Source: Ancistrus triradiatus
Taxonomy: Eukaryota; Chordata; Actinopteri; Siluriformes; Loricariidae
Reading direction: 5' to 3'
DNA length: 64,000 nt
Assembly: GCA_025084515.1 (NCBI GenBank)
Contig: JAJAGP010000180.1
Span: 310,001-374,000 of the forward strand
Both the position numbers and the translations under genes were made by a program. The notes beneath the pieces are model-generated. The model was given only the letters and a program-made list of their open reading frames with translations. It searched no databases and was not told the origin of the DNA. Shown here one piece after another: positions 46,332 through 58,300 of this stretch (positions are counted from its first letter, which is position 1; every line of letters begins with the position of its first letter).

Positions 46332-49300
46332 CCCTGACAGTAACAGGTGAGCGGGGCAGCAAAGGGCCATAAGTGAAACAGCTGCAGCTGAGGTTCTAAC
46401 AGAAAAATGAGTCACCGTGGGCGAGGCTTGGCATTTGTGTAAATGAGAACTACTTTTGTATTATGATTAGGGCTGCCAACAAGTAAAATATTTAAACAAT
46501 TTTAGTGAATTATCACATTTGTTAATATATAAAAAAAGCCATCAAAAACATCGCTCAATTGGGTTTTGATCTTAGACAATAGAAGATAATAGAAAACTGT
46601 GAAGCTGTTTTGAGACAATGCTCTATTGTTAAAAGCACTACAGAAATAAATCTGACTTTGACATTAACGATTCTCAGAACTAATCTATAAATACTTAATT
46701 TAATTGCCACTTTCCTGTTGTCTCTCGTGGTAGGCCTGTTGTGAAACCGTGCAGTGACATGTCGTGTGTGCAGGTGACATAAGGAAGCGTTCTAAGTCGT
46801 TTACAACCGTCACAAACTGTTCCACATAGGCTAATGGTTCTATGTAGTATATTGTCACGGTACGCCGTGAGCACGGGTGTTGCGCTCCTCCCAGTCGCCG
46901 GGTGGCGATCCAGGACATGGACCTTTGCAGCGCCACCCGGTTTGCAAAGACGCCGAGGGAGATGCCGGGACGCTACCGTAATGACTTACAGCTGTAAGCA
47001 AGACTATTTAAACAGCATCCCGGCTCCCCCTCGGCGCGGGGAATTATCGAGGGAAATCTCCCTTTGCCATGTCACAGACGGTATGTCCGTTCAGCGGTTC
47101 AAGCCCGCTTATGTTATGGTTTTTGGCGATAAGCTCATGCACGTTCGTTCAGCGGTTCAAGCCCGCTCATGTAATGGTTTTGGCGATAAGCTCATGTTAA
47201 GGTTTTGGCGATAAGCTCATGTTAAGGTTTTGGCGATAAGCTCATGTACGTTCGTTCAGCGGTTCAAGCCCGCGTATGTTATGGTTTTTGGCGATAAGCT
47301 CATGTACGTTTCGTTCAGCGGTTCAGGCTCGCTCATGTTAAGGTTTTGGCGATAAGCTCATGTACGTTCGTTCAGCGGTTCAAGCCCGCTTATGTTATGG
47401 TTTTTGGCGATAAGCTCATTACGTTCGTTTGCGGTTCAAGCCCGCTCATGTTATGGTTTTGGCGATAAGCTCATGTACGTTCGTTCAGCGGTTCAGGCTC
47501 GCTCATGTTATGGTTTTGGCGATAAGCCTCATGTACGTTCGTTCAGCGGTTCAGGCTCGCCTATGTTTATGGTTTTTTGGGATAAAGCTCATGTAGGCAT
47601 TAGTTCGGCGGTTAGAGCCAGCTTTTGTTGTATAGTTACCAGCTGTAGGCTGTGTTGTGTTTTTGTTTAAGCCTGCTTTTGTGTTTTGTGCACTTTATTT
47701 TGGAATAAACATCATAATGGTTATCACGTTAGAACCTGCGCACTTCTCCTCCTTGCCAGTTAGGCACCCCGTTCGTGTACAGAATTCCCCGCCATACTAT
47801 GGAGACGGCAGGTGATAGCGTTGGGCCGGCTCGGGTTGAGCTGCCCAATAAATATGATGGTAATCCCTGTCTTTGTGGAGAATTTTTTTTCGGCAGTGTG
47901 CAGCCTACTTACGCCAGTAACCACACTACTCTGAGTTCAGGCGTTTGGTGTTTGTGAACTGGCGTCTTACTGGCCCTGCACTTGACTGGGCAGCGGGACC
48001 AACTGGTCCCGGCTGTCACAGGGGACCTACGATCAGCTCATGAGTGAGCTGTGGGACCAGTTTCGGTTTCGCCTACGACTCCAGGCAGGAGTTCTCCTGG
48101 TCGCCCAGTCCGGTCAGTTAAGGAGGTCCAGTTGTTGGAACCCCAGCTAATCAGCTGTCGGAAGGCTCGGGCCAAACGCCGACCAGCTTATGCCCCAGAC
48201 CCCCATTAGTTCGGTAGTTAAAACCAGCCGCGGTGGGCATTAGTGCTTTTGACCACGCAGACGCAGGATTAGAACCCCTGGTTGTGGAGTTTGTGTAATT
48301 CGGACCGCACTAGCTATGTAGTTGAGCCTATAGCGTCGCATTGTGGTGTGATGGAACTCGCGGGTGAGGGTGCCAACACCAGCACCTCGGACTCTTGTGC
48401 CCAGTCCTGCCCTCGGACTCTCGTGCCCAGTCCTGCCACCTCGGACTCTCGTGCCCAGTCCTGCACCTCGGACCTCTCGTGCCCAGTCCCAAATGCACCT
48501 CGGACTCTCGTGCCCAGTCCTGCACCTCGGACTCTCGTGCCCAGTCCTGCACCTCGGACTCTCGTGCCTGGTCCCGTCCTCTCTGTCGCAGTTCCAGTTG
48601 CGGTGCCTGCTGCTGCCTCCAGGGGAGACCCGTTCAGAGGTCGTCCCTGATCACGTCGTCCACGACTCCGCTGACAAGCATCACGTCGTCCACGACTCCG
48701 CTGACAACATCACGTCGTCCACGACGCCGCTGACAAGCATCACGTCGTCCACGACTCTGCTGACAAAGCATCACGTCGTCCACTACTCCGCTGACAAGCA
48801 TCACGTCGTCCACGACTCCGCTGACAAGCATCATGTCGTCCACGACTCCGCTGACAAGCATCACGTCGTCCACGACTCCGCTGACAAGCATCACGTCGTC
48901 CACGACCTCCGCTGACAAGCATCACGTCGTCCACGACTCCGCTGACAAGGCATCACGTCGTCCACGGAGTCCGCTGACAAGCATCACGTCGTCCACGACT
49001 CCGCTGACAAGCAATCACGTCGTCCACGACTCCGCTGACAAGCCTCACGTCGTCCACGACTCCGCTGACAAGCCTCACGTCGTCCACGACTCCGCTGACA
49101 AGCCTCACGTCGTCCACGACTCCGCTGACAAGCATCTCGTCGTCCACGACTCAGCTCTGCAGCCACTCGTCGTCCCACGACTCAGCTCTGCAGCCACTCG
49201 TCGTCCACGACTCAGCTCTGCAGCCCACTCGTCGTCCACGACTCAGCTCTGCAGCCACTCGTCGTCCACGACTCAGCTCTGCAGCCACTCGTCGTCCACG

Positions 49301-52300
49301 ACTCAGCTCTGCAGGCCACTCGCCGTCGTCGACTCTGTTCTGCAGCCACTCGCCGTCGTCGACTCTGTTTCTGGCAGCCACTCGCCGTCGTCGGACTCTG
49401 TTCTGCAGGCCACTCGCCGTCGTCGACTCTGTTCTGCAGCCACTCGCCGTCGTCGACTCTGTTTCTGCAGCCACTCGTCGTCGTCGACATCTGTTTGCTG
49501 CAGCCACTCGTCGTCGTCGACTCCGCTGTCAAGCCGCACGTCGTCGACTCCGCCGTCAAGCCGCACGTCGTCGACTCCGCCGTCAGAGCCGCACGTCGTC
49601 GGAACTCCGCCGTCAAGCACGGGTCCGCCTCGTCGACTCCGCCGTCAAGCACGGCCGCCTCGTCGTCTCCGCCGTCAAGCACGGCCGCCTCGTCGTCTCC
49701 GCCGTCAAGCACGGCCGCCTCGTCGTCTCCGCCGCCGTCCAGCACGGCCGCCCTCTCGCCTCCGCCGCCAAGCACGGCCGCCTCGTCTCCTTCCGCCGCC
49801 AAGCACGGCCGCCTCGTCTCCTCCGCCGCCAGCCAAGCACGGGCCGCCTCGTCTCCCTCCGCCGCCAAGCACGGCCGCGCCTCGTCTCCTCCGCCGCCAA
49901 GCACGGGCCGCCTCGTCTCCTCCGCCGCCAAGCCACGGCCGCCTCGTCTCCTCCGCCGCCAAGCACGGCCGCCTCGTCTCAATCCGCCGCCAAAAGAGCA
50001 CGTCCATGCGCTCGTTCTCCTCCGCCGCAGCACGGCCGCCTCGTCTCCTCCGCCGCCAAGCACGGCCCGCCTCGTCTCCTCGCGCCGCCAAGCACGGCCG
50101 CCTCGTCTCCTCCGCCGCCAAGCACGGCCGCCTCGTCTCCTCCGCCGCCAAGCACGGCCGCCTCGTCTCCTCCGCCGCCAAGCACGGCCGCCTCGTCGTC
50201 TCCGCCGTCAAGCGCCGCCTCGTCGTCCCTGCTCACAAGCGTCGCCTCGTCGTCTCAGCTTGTCGGCATCTCGTCCACGGCTCTGCTCCTGTGCTAGGGG
50301 CCGTCCGTCCTCCGGAGGCCTTGTTTTCGGAATCATGGTTGTGGGTCGCGTTTCGCCCTAGGCTCCGCCCAGAGAGGAAACCCCCGGACAGGGTGAAGGG
50401 GGCCTTTGAAAGGAGCCCTAGCTCCGTCTCGGGCTCCTTGGGGGGGGGTTATGTCCACGGTACGCCGTGAGCACGGGTGTTGCGCTCCTCCCAGTCGCCG
50501 GGTGGCGATCCAGGACATGGACCTTTGCAGCGCCACCCGGTTTGCAAAGACGCCGAGGGAGATGCCGGGACGCTACCTCGCCGTAATGACTTTACAGCTG
50601 TAAGCAAGACTATTTAAACAGCATCCCGGCTCCCCCTCGGCGCGGGGAATTAATCGAGGGAAAGCTCCCTTTGCCATGTCACAGACGGTATGTCCGTTTC
50701 AGCGGTTCAAGCCCGCTTATGTTATGGTTTTTTTGGCGATAGCTCATGCACGTTCGTTCAGCGGTTCAGCCCGCTCATGTTAAGGTTTTTGGCGATAAGC
50801 TCATGTACGTTTTCGTTCAGCGGTTTCAAGCCCGCGTATGTTATGGTTTTTTTGGCGATAAGCTCATGTACGTTCGTTTCAGCGGTTCAGGCCTCGCTCA
50901 TGTTAAGGTTTTTGGCGATAAGCTCATGTACGTTCGTGGTCAGCGGTTCAAAGCCCGCTTATGTTATGGTTTTTGGGCGATAAGCTCATGTACGTTCGTT
51001 CAGTCGGTTCAAGCCGCTCATGTTATGGTTTTGGCGATAAGCTCATGTACGTTTCGTTCAGCGGTTTCAGGCTCGCTCATGTTATGGTTTTGGCGATAAG
51101 CTCATGTACGTTCGTTCAGCGGTTCAGGCTCGCCTATGTTATGGTTTTTGGGATAAAGCTCATGTAGGGCATTAGTTCGGCGGTTAGAGCCAGCTTTTGT
51201 TATAGTTTGTTACCAGCTGTAGGCTGTGTTGTGTTTTTGTTTAAGCCTGCTTTTGTGTTTTGTGCACTTTATTTTGGAATAAACATCATAATGGTTATCA
51301 CGTTAGAACCTGCGCACGTCTCCTCCTTGCCAGTTAGGCACCCCGTTCGTGACATATATAGGGAATGGTGCTCCACGGGAAGGGCACCATTTCAGACAGA
51401 ACACACAAGTATGAGTGCCTCATATGGCCAAAGAGCAAAAATACCATTAACATCGATAAAAACCGTTGACAGGCATTTCAATATACATATAATACTATGC
51501 AAAAGTCTTAGGCCATCATTGGATTTGTTGTTTTAATAATGGTATAATGGCCATATATTACATATTGCCCAAAAATTTCAAACGTGAATTCGTCACTCCA
51601 TAATACTCTTTCCCACTGATCTTCATTCCAATCTTTGAGAGCTTTAGCATATCTTAGCCTTTTCACCCTGTTCCCCTTCCAAAAAAGTGGTTTGTTGGCT
51701 GCTACCCTTCCAAAAAGACCATTCCTGATCAAGCTTCTACCAAAATAAGCCTATAGAAGTCTATAGAAGTGCTGATTTTTTCAGTTTTTTTTATGATGTC
51801 TACAAATATCCTGTATTTTCTGGTTTTATTCCAATAAAGATACTGAGAACTAATTATATACGGTCATTATATCATTGTTAAAACAATGGGATATCTAATC
51901 TAATGGTGGCCTAGGATTTTTGCACAGTACTGTATACACAGGTGGAACTAGAGATGGAATCATCACTGGTTTTCATTAGATATCAAGGTATTATACCTGG
52001 TGATGATCATATTATTTACCGATAACAATAAATGTGCATGATCCTTTTATTCAGGGAAAGTCTTGGTGGTACTGAATAGGTTACTACAGGTAGGATCCGA
52101 AACCACACACTATCTACTAAACAATGTGGCAAAAAAGAAACAACCTCATTTAAAGAGACAAGAGTGTAATAACTTACTGATTATATAATAATGTCTTAAC
52201 TGTAATTCATCATGATCCTCATTTCATTGTTTTATGGAACTGAACTAAAACTCTAAGATGTGCCTCATTTTCTGCTGTCTACTGTCCTTAAACTTGCTGT

Positions 52301-55300
52301 TTGCATCCATCTGTCATTCTCCGACAGTTTCCGTGTCACAAAGACAGCTCTGTTGAAGGTGGGGGGGTTTAACTGTCTCTGAGAGCAGTAGACGAAGGTC
52401 ACAATGGCACCCTTGTGAATACCTTCTGCTCCAGCTCATGACTATTCACAACAAAACTGAGTTAGGAGAGAAAGTGGCAGCGGAAGAAGAAAAGGCTGGT
52501 GGGGGGTGGGGAAAGAGGCGGAACAACGAGGCCCAAAACCACATGGAGCTCTCTAAACAAAATTAGGGTCATGAAATTAAACTGATTCCATCACCTGTCC
52601 AACAGCCGCTGACCGCAGCATGAATGGAGCGGTTGAACTCATTCCCCGGCTCCCTCTGCTACACACATTTCCAAGCTTTAGCAACATAAATCCATTTACT
52701 ACAACATGTCTCATTGTAATAAGTCTATGCATCATCCGTGTTGGGTTGTACAGCAGAAAGCACCATCTTTGCTGCCTTTTAAGGGTATGCTCCTTAACTG
52801 TCTGTCTGGTTTGAGGACATGCACGCAGACACAGACAGACATTAATAGGTCAAACACTGTGACACACCGAAGAGCCTCAGACAGATCGAGAGCAAACCAG
52901 AATAAAACACCGACTCAAAAGAAGCACTTTCATTTCTCATTTGGTTTTCATTTCAGTCTGATTGGTTTCCTCAGCCTTCACTATTGCCTCGTCACTATTT
53001 ACTAGCGAGGATAAGTCCCCAAGAACAAGTACAGGTACGCACTGTTTAACATCCATCCAATCAAGGTCTGTTTGCTTTAACAGCCAAGGTCTTCAATTTC
53101 AATCAATTAAAATAGAAAAAAATGTCTTGTAACTCCACAGACTGTGGCCGTCACTCACTTGAGAGCTCACTACCTTATCGGTCACGTGCTCATTGCTTGT
53201 TAGCTCACATTTGGACTAGAGACTGTTCTAACTCGGTTGATGTGATTAGAGACTTTTATTCAGCAAGTCACTCGTTTGAGTGGGTGACTTTCTGCTACTG
53301 GTTTGTACCAAGCTGAAATGGCATTTATAAGTGTATGTCTGTCCTATTGTAAGCAGTACTCATTTGTTTGTCATCAGTGGCAGCCCAAGCACTGTCTCCA
53401 TTTCTAAGTTCACATCTAACCAAGTACGCTCCAAATCCCCGGATGTGTTCTTGCTCCGCCCATATTACCGAGGGTGCATCAGAGCAGACTTGTGCGTACT
53501 TGAACAGCGAAATATCCCAGAATGCATTGCCAGCTCGTTAATGGCAGATGAGAGGACTCCCAACTGGATGTATAATTTCTAAAGTAATACTGTTATTGTG
53601 TCACGGAATGAAGTTAAGATTTTTTTAGGCGAGAATGTAGTTGTTTAAAATTCATCTATGCGGTCAGTTTATCAAGATAAAGCTTACATAAAAAATGCTC
53701 AGACGATTTCGGAGATGTGACGCAAAGTTATTCACATATTTATTATGCATTATATTTATTATTTGTTCAGCCTGTATTCTAAATATGAACTGTCTGATAT
53801 AAATTGAAGTTCAGAATTAAATTCCCTTCTAAAATCAGACTTGTTTGGTGCTCACTTATGTTTGAGAAGGTTTCTATTTATGCTTAAATGAGATCTGTTG
53901 TTACACGTACATTAAACTATTCAATGGACAGTAAAAGATCTGAGCACTTCTTCCACCACTAACAGGCTTGGTACAAGATGCTTTAGGTTATTATCTAGGT
54001 GTAAAAAGCAAACCGTGTTGTCTCCATAGCCAAGTACTCTGCTGTTCCAATTGTAGAATAACCGAACTGCGTCCTCCCTTCATCGGGAGAATGTACTGGC
54101 AAGCCAAACTTCCTAGTCCAGACTTAGGAAGTACACAAGTCCAAACTCCACGTACTTGGTATTGAGAAACGGCCCGTTTCTCCTGGATACTGGTTCTGGT
54201 TGGTTCTCTCTTCTGGTCTTTGTCTGTGGACTTCTGGTGTTCTGTGTTTGTGTCTTGTGTTGCATTTCCTTGTAGCTCTGTTCTGTGCTCATTGTCTGTG
54301 TGTATTAGCCCTGCTTGTGTTAGCACCCTGTTTAGTGTTAGCCTATTGTAGCAATGACCAGGAAAGGCAGGAGAGATGAAACACGCAGAAAAGCCAGACA
54401 CTCAACCAGCACACTAGCATTCAAGTGTTGAATCACTAAGAAATAGTTTTTCATTCCTACTTATCAATGTAACATTAAACTGAAAAATGATAATCAACAC
54501 ATTAGCAAGGTCTTCTTTCATGTCATACACCACGCTGGTCATTAAACAATATCCTCCAGCTGTAGCAATTATAGCCTTGCAGACATTTAGCATCCATTAC
54601 AGATTTTCAGATGAGTGCCGGGCTTGCAGAGCATTTTTCTCTGACATTACGATAAAACAAAAGAACACAAGGGTTCTACTCCAGCTCCAGTCATAAACGT
54701 GTGTGTTTTCTGACCATTCTAACATTTTCTTTTTATTTGCCCGTTTCAAATCTGGCATTTTCCTTGACCCCCCATTCATGGGTCATCTATTTTGTTGCAC
54801 ATGACACTCATAATTGCCATATTTGGTTCTATTTAAGGAAGCAACTAAGGAACTGCAAGGCAGCTGTTTCGCAAAAGGCAGCCTCAGACACACTTATTCA
54901 CTTGTGTAGTTTTTGTTCCGATTTTGACCAGTTGCCTTCAAGATCGCTATCAACAGCTTTGTATGAAATCGTCAATTCCTTGGTATTCTGTTTTGCAGCC
55001 AGATCAGATACTTCATGTGCATCTTTAGTTTTGTTTCTTCAGAATGTAGTTTTATCATTTTGAAATGCCATTGTGCTTTGCCAGCCCAAGAAAGCCTATT
55101 TAATGGCTCTATTGAACACAAGAAGTTTTCTATGCTAACACTACAAACTACAAAAGTTACTTTTATATCCAAGTTCCACGTAATTTATGAAAGTGGGGAT
55201 GTGCAGTCATAAGTCAGCAAATAAATCATAGGTTATATACATTATAAGTCTGTCATTCACACAGAAATCAGTTCTAATAATAACTAGTTTTGCACTGAAT

Positions 55301-58300
55301 TTCTATTATTTTTCTGTCGGCCAAACGAAGGAACAAAAGCCTGAACTGAAAATCTGTGTATGTTGTGTAAATAGTATCTGTATTGAAGAGTGCGAGGATA
55401 ACAAAAACGTATGAGGGAGAGAGAAAGCCAGAATGACATTTTAAAAATGCTTTGGTGCCTCGGTACTAGTGCTGAGCGGTATGACCAAAAATGATACCAG
55501 TTTAATGGTATGTCACTTTTTTATTGTTTTGTTTTGTTCGGTTTTGGGGTGGTTGGTATTTATATAGGATTGTAGCTTATTCTACTGTCGTCAGGATTAC
55601 ATATAACATAAATAAATATTATACTAAATGGCTAGTGTGCATTACCCAGCATGCTGTTCAGCAATGTAGTTCTACTCAGCACTCAGCAGCGCTTCTAGTG
55701 GCGAAAAATATTATATAATTTGCTGCCTATTTGTTAGAGCTGCTGTTTGTGCTATGCACGTATATGGAGGTATATGAAAAATGCATACCATACAGGAAAT
55801 AAACACCGGTGTATTGGCTGAACCGCTATACCACACATATACATACATATACATACATATATATATATATATATATACACAATTCATCAAACCATCTGAA
55901 CTCTGGTATGTCACCCATAATGTTGTGTGCATTGCAATATTTTGAGCAAAACTGTGCTCTTACCCTGCTAATTGAACCTTCACACTCTGCTCTTACTGGT
56001 GCAATGTGCAATTAATGAAGATTGGCCACCAGACTGGTCCAATTTAGCCATGAAACCTCCCACACTAAAATGACAGCTGTTTCAGTTTCATGGTCTAACC
56101 CCTGTATTTCTCATCAAAATGCGTCAAGAGATTTCAGGTAACAGAACAGCTTTCGACATGTTGTGAAGTGTTTTGAGTACCAATTACTGCGAACTTCATA
56201 TTTAAGTTCTTGGGAACTTTGTTAGAGCTGTGTATCTGCTATATTATGAGAGAACGCTGACCACCGACATGAGGATTTTGAGGATCTGACAACCCAGACT
56301 CAATCGCTCTGATTCGGCATAGGGTGCACGCTGTTTATAGCTATTACTTTTTAATTTTATTTGATCTTTTTTTTTTTTTTACTTTTTAACTGTTTTAATT
56401 CTTTATCGTAGTACTTTTTAACAACCTCTTAATAGTTTCCTTTTATTACAGGGGGATAACATTTTTTTTGCTGCTAATCGTTATTTTGTAAGGTTACGGA
56501 TATTCTGGCATGTGTTTGCAACAATAATTGTATTAACATGGCTTCTGCTGTGCTTGTTCCCTGTGCCGAGTGTGGCATGTTCAGCTATTCTTAATCCGTC
56601 GTTAGTTTAAGCTTTACTTGTGATAGGTGTAGGCTTGTAGCCAGTCTGACGGAGAAGATTGTAGTTTTAGAGGCACACATCCAGACATTAGAGAAGGCTA
56701 GCTCAGCTCCTAGCTTAGCAGATCTGGATGGCACAGGTGTAGTTAGTGCCCCCACCCCATCAGCGCCCTCACAGCAGGGCAAGTGGGTGACGTTCACATG
56801 TCCAACAGGTTTACCCTCCTCAGTGATGCACCCACTGAGAAGCCTGTTGAAAGAGCTCTGGTCATAGGTGACTCTTTCATGACACGTGAAACTAGCTACC
56901 CCTTTAGGGACACCAGCAGCTAGAGTTCTCTGTATCCCCGGAGCCAGAGTGCTGAACATCATAGCGAGCCTTAGCAAGCTCAATAGTTGTAGATTCTCTA
57001 GGATAGTCGTTCATGTAGGGGCTAATGATGTATGCCTTGTTTTTTTTTTTTTGTAGAGGTGGTTAGAAGGCGATGTCCGATGCTGTAGTGTGCTCTGGTC
57101 CCATCCCAATGCGGCGAGGTCACCAATTTAACAACTAAGGTTTTGGTCGCTGAACTGCTGGTTGTCCAAGTGGTGCTCTGAAAACAACAGGGGCTTTATA
57201 GACAACTGGACAGCCTTTGAGGGTAAGCCTGGCCTCTTAGGATGGGACGGTGTCCATCCCACTCGGGAGGGTGCTGCTCTCATCTCCTGCAACATTGCCC
57301 ATAGTCTTATGGCCCGATTGGTTAGGGGCTGACTATCCAGAGCAGGGGTCAGGCAGCAGACAGACCGGCTTAACCAACTGTCTGCTGGTAGCCATGCACC
57401 GTCACCCAGAACCCACATTATTGAAACTGTGTCTGTTACCCGCATCTGCCCTAAATGTAAACGCTCTCAAAAGTCTGTTTTAATAACCTCATTAGTATAT
57501 AACACAGATAGTGCCAAAGAAATAACAAAATCAGACTAAAGCTAGGACTACTTAACATTAGATCACTTACAAAACCAAAGCAGTGATTGTAAATGAAATG
57601 ATCATGATAAACGCTTACACGCTCTCTGTCTCACTGAGACTTGGATTAGACCTGATGAATATTTTAGCCTTCAATGAAGCCTCACCTCCTGGATACAGTC
57701 ATGCTAGTCGCCCTCGTCCTAATGGTCGGGGGGGGGAGCATAGCCACACGTGTTTTTGACTAAAAGAGTTACGTGTTACACACTATCTAAATCCCATACA
57801 AGGCAATTCTTTTGAAAATACTGATTCTTAATGTGACTGATCCATCCTTATGGAAGTCAAAATCACACACTTTTCAACTTATCACTATTTACCCGCCCGC
57901 CTGGTCCCTATTCAGAATTCCTTCAGGAATTTGCTACCATTCTTTCCTGCTTACTACTGTCAACAGATAAGGCTTTAATTGCAGGTGATTTCAATATTCA
58001 CTTTGACAATGAGCAGGATCCACTTAAAATTGCTTTCGAGTCCATCTTAGAATCCATGGGTATCACTCAGAATGTGATGGGACCAACCCACCGCTGTAAT
58101 CATACTTTAGATCTAATATTAACAGTTGGTATCAATATAGATAACCCTGATGTTTTCCCGCAAAGTGATTCGATTTCAGATCACTATCTTTTAGTATTTG
58201 AGCTATCTCTAATAAATAAAATCCTTCTGCCTCGTTATCACACCAAGCGCACTATCACATCTGCTACTCCAGCTGCGTTTATTAATATCCTACCAGATTT

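Larger units (their letters stand above)
46853..51354 (+). mobile_element. Non-autonomous LTR retrotransposon E2 (gag remnant, minisatellite-filled)
   Basis: A 4502-bp element with LTRs of 929 bp (46853-47781) and 903 bp (50452-51354), starting TGTC(C)ACGG and ending CGTG(T)ACA, with a TATAT duplication. Just inside the left LTR is METAGDSVG, the same METAG start as E1. Just before the right LTR lies CTCCTTG-G8-TTA. The ~36 bp before that (GGAGCCCTAGCTCCGTCTCG) also match E1. The interior between is GC-rich tandem repeats, and no pol domain is visible. It is inserted in the largest aif1l intron on the opposite strand to the gene. Confidence 0.9.

Noticed and set aside
49212..50211. Long minus-strand frames across the E2 interior
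   Set aside because: Antisense shadows of the GC-rich minisatellite; no domain, and opposite to the element's direction.
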